Positions 15,283 through 22,469 of a stretch of 27,545 bases of DNA are shown here, piece by piece. The stretch comes from JAURDE01 sp965365285. Its GTDB lineage: Bacteria > Bdellovibrionota > Bacteriovoracia > Bacteriovoracales > Bacteriovoracaceae. The notes under the pieces were generated by a model. The model made no database searches and was not told the origin of the DNA. It saw nothing but the letters and a program-made list of their open reading frames with translations. The DNA is taken from contig CBDUBC010000028.1 of assembly GCA_965365285.1 (NCBI GenBank), positions 1 to 27,545 of the forward strand, read 5' to 3'. Numbering within the stretch: position 1 is the first letter of the stretch; each line of letters opens with the position of its first letter. The position numbers were made by a program, and so were the translations under genes.

Positions 15283-17976
15283 TTAGCTTAAAGAAGCTGT
15301 ATTTTCCTTCGCCATGGATTGCTCAAGGGTTCGCTTCTTTTCTACAGTCTTATAGGCTTCGAATAGATCTCCCACTTTAACATCATTAAAGTTTTCAAGA
15401 CCAATTCCACATTCAAGACCATTACGAACTTCTTTAACATCATCTTTAAATCGCTTAAGAGAAGACATTTTCCCATCAAAAACGATTTTGCCATCTCGAA
15501 GAAGACGAATATTACATCCATCAACGATTTTACCTTCAATAACTTGTGAACCAGCAATGGTTCCAATTTTAGGAATATTAAAGGTTTCTTTAACTTCTGC
15601 TCGACCAACGTATTCTTCAACAAATTCAGGATCAAGAAGACCTTCAAGACCAAGTTTCACGTCATTAATCAGCTCATAGATAACAGAGTAAGTTTTAACC
15701 TCGACTCCTTTTTCTTCAGCTAATTTTCTGGCGGTTGTATTTGGTCTCATATTAAATCCGATAATAATCCCACCAGCACTTTCTGCTAGTTGAACGTCAC
15801 TATCGTTTACGGGACCAACTCCCCCACCGATAATCTTAAGATCGACCTCAGAGGTACCAAGACCTTCTAGGGATTGAACAACAGCTTCATAAGAGCCTTG
15901 AACATCGGCGCGGATCACAATTTTAAGAATTTTATTTTCACTTCCTTCAGCAACAGCATTACTAAAGAAGTCTTCAAGAGAAACTTTTGGTTTCGTTGGA
16001 GCACTTTCAAGTTTCTTTCTCTGATCCACTCGATTATCTACGATTTTCTTTGCTTCTCTTTCGTTTTTAACAACATCAAGCTCATCACCAGGAGATGGTG
16101 GTTCATTAAGCCCGAGAATCTGTACCGGAGTACTTGGTCCCGCAGATTTTAGGTTAACAGCATTAAAATCCATAAGACTTCTTGCGCGGCCAAAAGACTC
16201 ACCCACGACAATACTGTCACCTTTTTTAAGCGTACCTTTTTGAACGAGAACGGTTGTAACAGGTCCTCGACCTTGTTCTAACCTTGACTCGATAACCACC
16301 CCGTGAGCAGGGCCTTTCGCATCAGCTTTGAGTTCAAGCATTTCGGCTTGAAGAAGGATCGCATCGAGAAGATCATCAATCCCTTCTCCCTTAAGTGCAG
16401 AGATAGGAACAAATTGAGTATCTCCTCCCCATTCTTCCGGAGAAAGGTTGAGTTCCGCTAGAGCGGTTTTAATTCGATCTGGGTTTGCCCCTTCTTTATC
16501 CATTTTATTAACAGCAACAATGATAGGAACGCCTGCGTTTTCACAGAATTTAATAGATTCTCTTGTTTGTGGCATAACCCCATCATCGGCAGCAACGACA
16601 AGCACGACCACGTCGGTGACATTAGCACCCCGCTGTCTCATAGAGTGGAAAGCCTCGTGACCTGGAGTGTCTAGAAAGGTAATATCTTTTCCTTTGGCCT
16701 TCACCTGGTAAGCACCAATATGTTGAGTAATCCCTCCTGCTTCACCTGCGGCAACTTTAGCTTTTCGAACAGAGTCTAAAAGCGTGGTTTTACCATGGTC
16801 AACGTGTCCCATGATCGCGATGACTGGAGATCGTGTTGGTAGTTTACTTTTTTCTTTAGCATCCTCTTTTTGGATGAATTCAGATTCATCAAAAGACTTA
16901 TTCTCTACTCGGTAGTCATAGAGCTCTGCAATTTGATTGGCGAGAGATAAGCCGACATAATCTGTAGGCTTGATGAGAAGATTAATATCAAGAACCTTAT
17001 CCACCATATTTGAAGTTTTTGTGCTTAGTTTTTGGGCAAGCTCTTCAATCGTACAACCTTCATGTACATGAATAACTCTTTTGGAGTCCTTCACTTTTGT
17101 GATTTTTGTCTTTTCACCTACTCCAGCAAAAGATCTCTTCTTTTTAACCGGCGTATATATCGGTTTTCCAAAAGAATTAAGTGTGTAGTTTTTAAGTTCT
17201 TGTTCTGTTTTGGAAAGATTAATAGCCTCAGCTTTTTTAAGAACAGGTTTCTTCCCACTCATCATTGTCGCCAGACCACCTAGTCTTTTCTTAGAATCCG
17301 TATCCTTCTTGTCCTGAGAATCGTCATCTTTATCGGCATTATCTGATGCTTCTTTTTCGACAACTTCTTCTTTAGGTGGAGTGTATATAGGAGTAAACTT
17401 ATGAACTTTTTCCTTATAATACTCTTTTTTGTTTTGTTCAGAGGTAGCTTCGGCCTTAGGCTCTTCTTTTTTAACCTTAACGACATCAGGCTTTTTAACG
17501 ATTCGAAGTCCGCTCGTGTTCTTCTTGATATCTTCTTCAAAAAGCTCAGACTTTTCTTCGGGAGTTATACTTTCGGCCATTACCGTATTTTCAACGACCG
17601 GTGTTTCCACCCTTTCTACTGGAGGAGTTGTGGTTTCTTCAACTTCTTCCTCTTTTTTAGACTCGTTTTTCTTTCGAACAACAATCGTTTTTTTCTTGGT
17701 TTTCTTTTTGGTTGTACCATCAGCTTTTTTGGTGACTTTTTTCTTCGTCGCCGTTTTCTTTTTGGTAGCCTTTTTCTTTTTGGTCGCTTTTTTGGCCTCT
17801 CCAGTATCTTCGCTTTTTGCGGCCCCTTGAACCAATTCTTTCGCCTTAGCGACTTCATCGTCACTCAAGGCTGTCATATGGTTTCGAACCGCAAAGCCCT
17901 TATCTTTTAAAAGCTCAACGAGATCCAAAGCTCCCATATCAATTTCTTTGGCCAACTCAAATATTTTCATAGGCAT
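15283..17976 (-). CDS. infB: Translation initiation factor IF-2
   Basis: This GTPase brings formyl-Met-tRNA to the ribosome. The 897-residue product has an N-terminal IF2_N helix bundle (MKIFELAKEIDMGALDLVEL), then a long disordered Lys/Thr/Glu-rich region (about 60-270) with repeated KKK blocks. A second IF2_N-type element follows, then the G domain with GHVDHGKT (390-397), DTPGHE, NKMD and SALKGEG. The C-terminal C1/C2 domains follow (VIESRLEQGRGPVTTVLVQKG, and the C-terminal LRDGKIVFDG). The start is the first of two close ATGs, after GGAG. It lies 31 bases behind nusA and 9 before rbfA. Internal starts giving shorter IF-2 forms, as known in E. coli, were not evident. Confidence 0.97.
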   Translation of the reverse strand: MPMKIFELAKEIDMGALDLVELLKDKGFAVRNHMTALSDDEVAKAKELVQGAAKSEDTGEAKKATKKKKATKKKTATKKKVTKKADGTTKKKTKKKTIVVRKKNESKKEEEVEETTTPPVERVETPVVENTVMAESITPEEKSELFEEDIKKNTSGLRIVKKPDVVKVKKEEPKAEATSEQNKKEYYKEKVHKFTPIYTPPKEEVVEKEASDNADKDDDSQDKKDTDSKKRLGGLATMMSGKKPVLKKAEAINLSKTEQELKNYTLNSFGKPIYTPVKKKRSFAGVGEKTKITKVKDSKRVIHVHEGCTIEELAQKLSTKTSNMVDKVLDINLLIKPTDYVGLSLANQIAELYDYRVENKSFDESEFIQKEDAKEKSKLPTRSPVIAIMGHVDHGKTTLLDSVRKAKVAAGEAGGITQHIGAYQVKAKGKDITFLDTPGHEAFHSMRQRGANVTDVVVLVVAADDGVMPQTRESIKFCENAGVPIIVAVNKMDKEGANPDRIKTALAELNLSPEEWGGDTQFVPISALKGEGIDDLLDAILLQAEMLELKADAKGPAHGVVIESRLEQGRGPVTTVLVQKGTLKKGDSIVVGESFGRARSLMDFNAVNLKSAGPSTPVQILGLNEPPSPGDELDVVKNEREAKKIVDNRVDQRKKLESAPTKPKVSLEDFFSNAVAEGSENKILKIVIRADVQGSYEAVVQSLEGLGTSEVDLKIIGGGVGPVNDSDVQLAESAGGIIIGFNMRPNTTARKLAEEKGVEVKTYSVIYELINDVKLGLEGLLDPEFVEEYVGRAEVKETFNIPKIGTIAGSQVIEGKIVDGCNIRLLRDGKIVFDGKMSSLKRFKDDVKEVRNGLECGIGLENFNDVKVGDLFEAYKTVEKKRTLEQSMAKENTASLS

Positions 17977-18007
17977 TTAAAGTACTCCTAATACAACTGC
18001 ACTTTTC

Positions 18008-19423
18008 TTATTTCAATTTAAACGCTGCGAGTTCTTCTCTAAGTCTCTTCTCAGCTTCAGAGAATTTCTCACCATCTTCTTCTTCATTCTCTTGACCTGG
18101 CTTCAACATACCAGAATATGCTGGTACAGCTGAGGCAGAAACAATCTCTTCTTCCTCTTCTGGTTGAAGTTGAATATCCGCGGCTTCAATTCGAGCATGA
18201 GTTTGATCAATAATGTCTTGTCCTTCTTGCTCAGTCACTTCAAGGATCTCAGCAAGATCGGCTGCTGTTGTTGCAGAAAGATCACCAACCGACATAACAC
18301 CTGATTGAACAAGAACCTGAGCTCTGGCATCAGTAACCCCATCCACTTGCATAAGGTTCTCAGCTGCTCTTTTAAACTTCTCTTGAAGTTTCGCTTTAGA
18401 AAGGATGTTAATTCTATATCCAGTCAACATAGCCGCTAATCTTACGTTTTGACCTCTTCGGCCGATCGCAAGTGAAAGCTGCTCATCTTCAACAATGACG
18501 TCAATAAGTTGATCATCATGGTGAATCTGAATATTAGAGATTTCAGAAGGAGCAAGAGCTGCTCTTGTGAAAGTCTCGAGGTCATCAGACCATTTAACGA
18601 TATCGATCTTTTCACCTTGAAGTTCATTTACAATGTTTTGAACTCGACTACCTTTCATACCAACACAAGCACCCACTGGGTCGATGTCTTTATCTACACT
18701 GACAACGGCAATCTTAGCTCTAAATCCTGGCTCTCGAGCAGCGGATTTAATTTCAATTGTTCCATCTTGAATTTCAGGAACTTCAATTTCGAAAAGCTTA
18801 ACTAGAAACATTGGGCTTGTTCTTGATAGTCTAATTTCCGGACCTCTATTGGTCATTACAACTTCTGTTAAATAAGCTTGGATTCGATCACCTGGCTTAA
18901 AGTTTTCAGAAGGAATGATTTCTCTTCGAGGAAGAATTGCATCCGCTTTTCCAAGATCAACAATGATGTTTCCTCTCTCATATCTTCTGGCGATTCCAGT
19001 AATAAGATCCCCTTCTCTATGCTTAAATTCAGAGAATAGGATCTCTCTTTCGGCATCTCTTACTTTTTGGAATATAATTTGCTTAGCCGTTTGAACGTCA
19101 ACTCTCGTGAAATTTGGATTTTCAATTCGGATACCGAGTTGATCACCAACTTCAATATCTTCATCAAGGTTTTTGGCGCTTTCTAGATCGATCTCTAGGA
19201 TATCATCTCGAACGCTATCAACCACGTTTTTATATTGATAGATTTCGATATCATCATCGCCCTCATTATATCGAGTTTCATACTCACCTTGAATTCCATA
19301 CTTTTTTCTTGCTGTTACAAGAAAGGCTTGCTCGATTGCGTTGATAACTACGTCTTTACCGATCCCTCTGTCTTTTCCTAGGGCCTCAATAATTTTTCCT
19401 AGTTCTGAAAAAGCTGCTGCCAT
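18008..19423 (-). CDS. nusA: Transcription termination/antitermination factor NusA
   Basis: NusA binds RNA polymerase and modulates pausing, termination and antitermination. The 471-residue protein has the N-terminal polymerase-binding domain (INAIEQAFLVTARKKYG), an S1 domain (about 135-200, HREGDLITGIARRYERGNII), and KH1/KH2 (VGACVGMKGSRVQNIVNELQ; LAIGRRGQNVRLA). A helix-hairpin-helix-like segment (MQVDGVTDARAQVLVQSGV) and an acidic C-terminal tail follow. The ribosome site AGAGGT precedes the ATG. It sits 11 bases after rimP, the conserved order. The C-terminal extension is longer than the 371-residue Bacillus type but lacks two full E. coli AR repeats. Confidence 0.97.
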   Translation of the reverse strand: MAAAFSELGKIIEALGKDRGIGKDVVINAIEQAFLVTARKKYGIQGEYETRYNEGDDDIEIYQYKNVVDSVRDDILEIDLESAKNLDEDIEVGDQLGIRIENPNFTRVDVQTAKQIIFQKVRDAEREILFSEFKHREGDLITGIARRYERGNIIVDLGKADAILPRREIIPSENFKPGDRIQAYLTEVVMTNRGPEIRLSRTSPMFLVKLFEIEVPEIQDGTIEIKSAAREPGFRAKIAVVSVDKDIDPVGACVGMKGSRVQNIVNELQGEKIDIVKWSDDLETFTRAALAPSEISNIQIHHDDQLIDVIVEDEQLSLAIGRRGQNVRLAAMLTGYRINILSKAKLQEKFKRAAENLMQVDGVTDARAQVLVQSGVMSVGDLSATTAADLAEILEVTEQEGQDIIDQTHARIEAADIQLQPEEEEEIVSASAVPAYSGMLKPGQENEEEDGEKFSEAEKRLREELAAFKLK

Positions 19424-19434
19424 TTTTTACCTCT

Positions 19435-19923
19435 TTACGAATATCTTTCTATTTCTGTTTCTAAGTTTGCTTTCTTAACGTGAGATATTGGAATTAAATA
19501 ATGATTCCCATCAATCTCAACCTTTACCTTCTCATCTACAATTTCAATTACTTTTCCCATAAGCTTCTTGTCTTTAAGGCCTTCTACGCTTTGAGAGAGA
19601 ATCATTTTTACATTCTCTCCTTTAGCCATTTTAAAATGCTCTAAACATTTTAAACTTCTAAAAAGACCGGGGGAACTTACTTGAAGAGTTAAGGATTCGG
19701 GTACCCAATCTTCTTCTAAGTGAGGGTCAAAGGCCTTATCTACTTTTACACAATCTTCGATAAGGGCCGTGTTCGTTTCTGGGTTGTATATGTAAAGCCG
19801 TAGTTCAGAATTACCCGTGAGATAGTCTAAATCGTAAAGTTTATAGCCTTGATTTTCTACAATCTTTATACTCAATTCGTAGAATTTCTTCTCTATACCT
19901 TTCCGCTCTCTTACGGCATCCAT
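19435..19923 (-). CDS. rimP: Ribosome maturation factor RimP
   Basis: RimP assists 30S subunit assembly. The 162-residue protein shows the YKLYDLDYLTGNSELRLYIY segment, ALIEDCVKVDKAFDP, and the SSPGLFRSLK motif (family consensus 'VSSPGLdRpL'). It is in the conserved place ahead of nusA. The ribosome site is weak. A terminator-like hairpin with a U-tract ends only about 22 bases before the ATG, which may matter for operon control. Confidence 0.94.
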   Translation of the reverse strand: MDAVRERKGIEKKFYELSIKIVENQGYKLYDLDYLTGNSELRLYIYNPETNTALIEDCVKVDKAFDPHLEEDWVPESLTLQVSSPGLFRSLKCLEHFKMAKGENVKMILSQSVEGLKDKKLMGKVIEIVDEKVKVEIDGNHYLIPISHVKKANLETEIERYS

Positions 19924-19945
19924 TGTCCATTACCCTACAGCATTT

Positions 19946-19980
19946 AAAAAAAAAGGGCGGATTGAAAGAAACCGCCCTTT
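19946..19980 (-). terminator. Rho-independent terminator or attenuator ahead of rimP
   Basis: On the minus strand AAAGGGCGG (19980-19972) pairs with CCGCCCTTT (19960-19952), followed by an unbroken run of nine Ts (19954-19946). It reads in the direction of the rimP operon and ends about 22 bases before the rimP ATG. It can end transcripts from the acetyltransferase gene upstream. Because there is no room for a promoter after it, it probably also lies in the rimP leader. Confidence 0.88.
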
Positions 19981-20010
19981 AACAAAAATCAACAACTTAA
20001 GAACACAGAC

Positions 20011-20039
20011 TTTTTAACAAATTAAAAATTGGATGGCAA
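20011..20039 (-). promoter_or_regulatory. Promoter candidate for the rimP-truB operon
   Basis: On the minus strand TTGCCA (20039-20034; five of six consensus) and TAAAAA (20016-20011; four of six) are 17 bases apart, between the acetyltransferase stop and the hairpin ahead of rimP. The transcript would begin near 20004 and include the hairpin in an 80-base leader. Confidence 0.42.
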
Positions 20040-20045
20040 ACAATA

Positions 20046-20474
20046 TCATAAATATTTAATCATTTTAATTGCGGTACAACCATCGGAGTAAAAATTCTTA
20101 ACCTCATCAAGAATATCAAACCCTTGCTTTTTGTAAAACCCAATTGCTCTCATGCTATTTTTATCGACTTCGAGAAAAATTGAATGAACTTTGCCCAGCG
20201 CATACAAAAGGGCATCCGCATATCCCCGGCCTCGATGATCATTATGAACAAAGATTTTAAGAAGATGAGCCTCATCGCCATTTGGAACATGTATAAATAC
20301 ACTGAACCCGCAGAGGACCTGATCTTTCTCTAGGGTAAAAATCTTGTAATTATCATCACTTAGAGCCTCTTTCCAGCTCTTCGAATTCCACGGCCTATCA
20401 AAATAGTCCTGATCCATTTTAAGGACCTGATGAAACGAAGTGTCTTCTTTTTGGATTTCCTGAATTTTAATCAT
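20046..20474 (-). CDS. GNAT-family N-acetyltransferase (RimI-like)
   Basis: The 142-residue protein has the GNAT fold with the acetyl-CoA loop NDHRGRGYADALL and the C-terminal SMRAIGFYKKQGFDILDEVKNFY typical of RimI-type acetyltransferases. The order of motifs and length resemble RimI, which acetylates the N-terminus of ribosomal protein S18, but the substrate cannot be read from the sequence. The ATG at 20474 was chosen over a TTG four codons earlier. Either way it overlaps the end of the upstream gene (8 bases with the ATG), so translation is probably coupled. A terminator follows about 65 bases after the stop. Confidence 0.88.
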   Translation of the reverse strand: MIKIQEIQKEDTSFHQVLKMDQDYFDRPWNSKSWKEALSDDNYKIFTLEKDQVLCGFSVFIHVPNGDEAHLLKIFVHNDHRGRGYADALLYALGKVHSIFLEVDKNSMRAIGFYKKQGFDILDEVKNFYSDGCTAIKMIKYL

Positions 20475-21048
20475 CAAAAAACTCAAAGCTCTCTGATTTT
20501 TTATTAACCGTGGATAGAAAGAGAAGTTGCTCTTCTTTTCTCTTTTTAATTTGTTCTTGAGCGAAGGCCTTTTGAAGATCTTCTCCTTTGAAGTTAGGGT
20601 GATCTTCTTTGAATCTTTTAAACTCTATTTCTTGAAGCGAAGGGTTTTCCTTAAAAAGTCTTTGTCTGAGAAAGGTTTCAATACGAAGGACCTCTTCTGA
20701 TATAAAAGAGCAATTTTTAGAATTTTTTGTACCGATTTTTTCTTGGTTAATGGCAATTTCTTGATTGCGAATATACTTTCGTATTTTTTCAAATAAAAGA
20801 AGAGTTCTAAACCCCTCTGACTCTTTCGCATTGTTCGAATTGTTGTATTTAATCACTTTTTGGAGTGAGCTATTAGGAAAGCAATCGAACTGATCAAATA
20901 AACCTTTAATAGAGCTCAAATCACTTTTGAAATAGACCTTTTTATCAACACGAAATACGGCCTTGTCACCAAAGACAATTTGTTCAGCTGAAAAAAGCAA
21001 TGTACTCCAAAGGAGATTAGACAGGAGAAGTAATTTCAACGTTTCCAA
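20467..21048 (-). CDS. Exported protein of unknown function
   Basis: The 193-residue frame begins with a signal peptide (LKLLLLSNLLWSTLLFSA) and then QIVFGDKAVFRVDKKVYFKSD. That segment faintly resembles the start of SurA/PpiD-like periplasmic chaperones ('vvNdevIlkSDv'), but no parvulin domain follows. The rest is helical and charged, with a Lys/Glu-rich end. No metal or catalytic motif was recognised. There is no ATG at the front. Candidate starts are the TTG at 21048 or the TTG at 21039, the latter having GGAAA just before it. The frame overlaps the end of the regulator gene by 20-30 bases and the acetyltransferase start by 8 bases, so the three genes are tightly packed. The coding call rests on the signal peptide and the gap-free packing. 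Confidence 0.65.
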   Translation of the reverse strand: METLKLLLLSNLLWSTLLFSAEQIVFGDKAVFRVDKKVYFKSDLSSIKGLFDQFDCFPNSSLQKVIKYNNSNNAKESEGFRTLLLFEKIRKYIRNQEIAINQEKIGTKNSKNCSFISEEVLRIETFLRQRLFKENPSLQEIEFKRFKEDHPNFKGEDLQKAFAQEQIKKRKEEQLLFLSTVNKKSESFEFFDD

Positions 21049-22297
21049 TAGTTTTCTCAGAGATAAGTTTAGTTTCAGAATGGAATCTTATCTTTACTCT
21101 AGGGTTAAAAGTATAACCATCTTTTCCTCTAAGAATATATTTTCTTCGAGCTGGCTTACCTTCTTTATCCTGAGGAAGCTTTGGTTCAATAAGCTTTCTA
21201 AGTCGACTTACACTAGTATAAATAAGTTTATCGTGAATAAGAGGATTGTATTCATCTTTCCAAATTGACTTTGCCAACTTATCTTTGTCGTAATACTCGC
21301 CTGGATTCTTAGCGAGTAGGAAAAGAATCTCAAGAAGTACGAATCGATGTTTAAAATCGATAGTTCCTAGAGTACGCTCATGGATTTTTCTATGAGCACG
21401 ATCGAGATAGATATCGACACTCTCATCGTTAACGTCTTGGATTTCCGAGCGAATAAGTGTGTAGAGCCTCTTGAAATGGTTAGGATCGGTACTTTCAAGA
21501 GCATAGTTGAAATAGATTAAAGCCTTTTCAAACTCACCAAGTTTTTTACGGGTGATCCCTTTTGCAAGAAGAACATAACCATGAAGGTTCCAGCATTTCT
21601 TTTCTTGAAGAGTTTTATTCGCCATTTTAAAATTCTTTTCGGCCAATTCATATTCTTCCATCTCGAGATAGATTTTCCCAAGATAGTAGTACATTGATCC
21701 TCTTAAATAAGTCTTTTGAAGGATATCGAGAAGCTCATCCAATTGCTTTAGGTGTTCAATAGCAGCTTTAAAGTTTTGATTATTATAATAAAGGATAGCA
21801 AGTGCGAGAAGACACTTGGCAAGGATCTCAGGCTCATTCTCTTCTTTTGATTTTTTGTAGGATAGAAGAAAGTTTTCTTTAGTTTCTCCAAACTCTCCAG
21901 CATAATTTTTAATGATACCAAGGTGGTAAAAGTATTCAGAGTTAAGGGAGCCTAATTGAGTGGAGAGGTCATCAACAAGTTTTTGGGCCTTATTGATATA
22001 GTCTTGTGCTTTATCGTTTTCTAGACGCTCGGAAGCGATACGAATAAGAAAACCATATATCTTTAATATAGAAAAGCTGTCTACAGGTGTTGAGGTAAAT
22101 TCAAGTGCCTTTAAGAACATCTTTTCAGATTCGATCAAATCACTTTTATCATAAAGGACCTTAGCAAGTAGATAATACGACTTACCTAACTCCTTGTAAG
22201 ATAAAGAATAAGCTTGATCTTCTGATGCACTCGTTTGATCAAAACTATGAAGACCAAATTGAGCACTTGGTTCTAGTCCCTCAGTTATATTGCTCAT
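21017..22297 (-). CDS. TPR-repeat protein with C-terminal OmpR-type winged helix
   Basis: This is a likely transcription regulator of 426 residues. The N-terminal 300 or so residues are tandem TPR helices (for example SYYLLAKVLYDKSDLIESEK, MYYYLGKIYLEMEEYELAEK, then LGEFEKALIYFNYALESTDP). The C-terminal part (about 310-410) matches the Trans_reg_C winged helix: FRHxF-like FKHRFVLLEILFLLAKNPGE, LAKSIWKDEYNP, TSVSRLRKLIEPKL and RGKDGYTFNP. There is no receiver domain or membrane segment, so signals presumably come through the TPR surface. The start is the ATG at 22297, with GGGAGG at a good distance. An in-frame extension to 22333 has no site. It is the first gene of the overlapping trio and has a strong promoter and a leader inverted repeat, suggesting autoregulation (inference). 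Confidence 0.88.
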   Translation of the reverse strand: MSNITEGLEPSAQFGLHSFDQTSASEDQAYSLSYKELGKSYYLLAKVLYDKSDLIESEKMFLKALEFTSTPVDSFSILKIYGFLIRIASERLENDKAQDYINKAQKLVDDLSTQLGSLNSEYFYHLGIIKNYAGEFGETKENFLLSYKKSKEENEPEILAKCLLALAILYYNNQNFKAAIEHLKQLDELLDILQKTYLRGSMYYYLGKIYLEMEEYELAEKNFKMANKTLQEKKCWNLHGYVLLAKGITRKKLGEFEKALIYFNYALESTDPNHFKRLYTLIRSEIQDVNDESVDIYLDRAHRKIHERTLGTIDFKHRFVLLEILFLLAKNPGEYYDKDKLAKSIWKDEYNPLIHDKLIYTSVSRLRKLIEPKLPQDKEGKPARRKYILRGKDGYTFNPRVKIRFHSETKLISEKTIGNVEITSPV

Positions 22298-22311
22298 TGA
22301 TTCCTCCCTCT

Positions 22312-22334
22312 CTTCACGACTACCAGTCGTCAAG
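22312..22334 (-). promoter_or_regulatory. Inverted repeat in the regulator's leader
   Basis: Ten-base arms CTTCACGACT (22312-22321) and AGTCGTCAAG (22325-22334) pair with a single mismatch across a three-base centre. The inner six pairs are perfect. It lies between the predicted transcription start (about 22335) and the ribosome site. It could be an operator for the winged-helix protein or an RNA hairpin. No T-run follows. Confidence 0.6.
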
Positions 22335-22341
22335 CAAACAG

Positions 22342-22371
22342 GTTATACCATAACGCTTCGCCTCTAGTCAA
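22342..22371 (-). promoter_or_regulatory. Sigma-70-type promoter of the TPR/winged-helix gene
   Basis: On the minus strand TTGACT (22371-22366) is followed after 18 bases by TATAAC (22347-22342), with an extended -10 TGG directly before it. Both boxes match five of six consensus bases. It is the best promoter seen in the window. It gives a leader of about 38 bases. Confidence 0.75.
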
Positions 22372-22469
22372 AAATGATTGATGAATTTGTCAAATTTTTA
22401 CGCTTTAACTCGTTGATTTAATAAAGCTAAATTGCTACATTGCCACGTAAATACCACCTAGAGGACTTT

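Noticed and set aside
17401..17910. Long plus-strand frames opposite the infB N-terminal region
   Set aside because: They arise from the Lys/Thr/Glu-rich low-complexity part of IF-2 read backwards as Phe/Leu/Ser. infB itself is certain.
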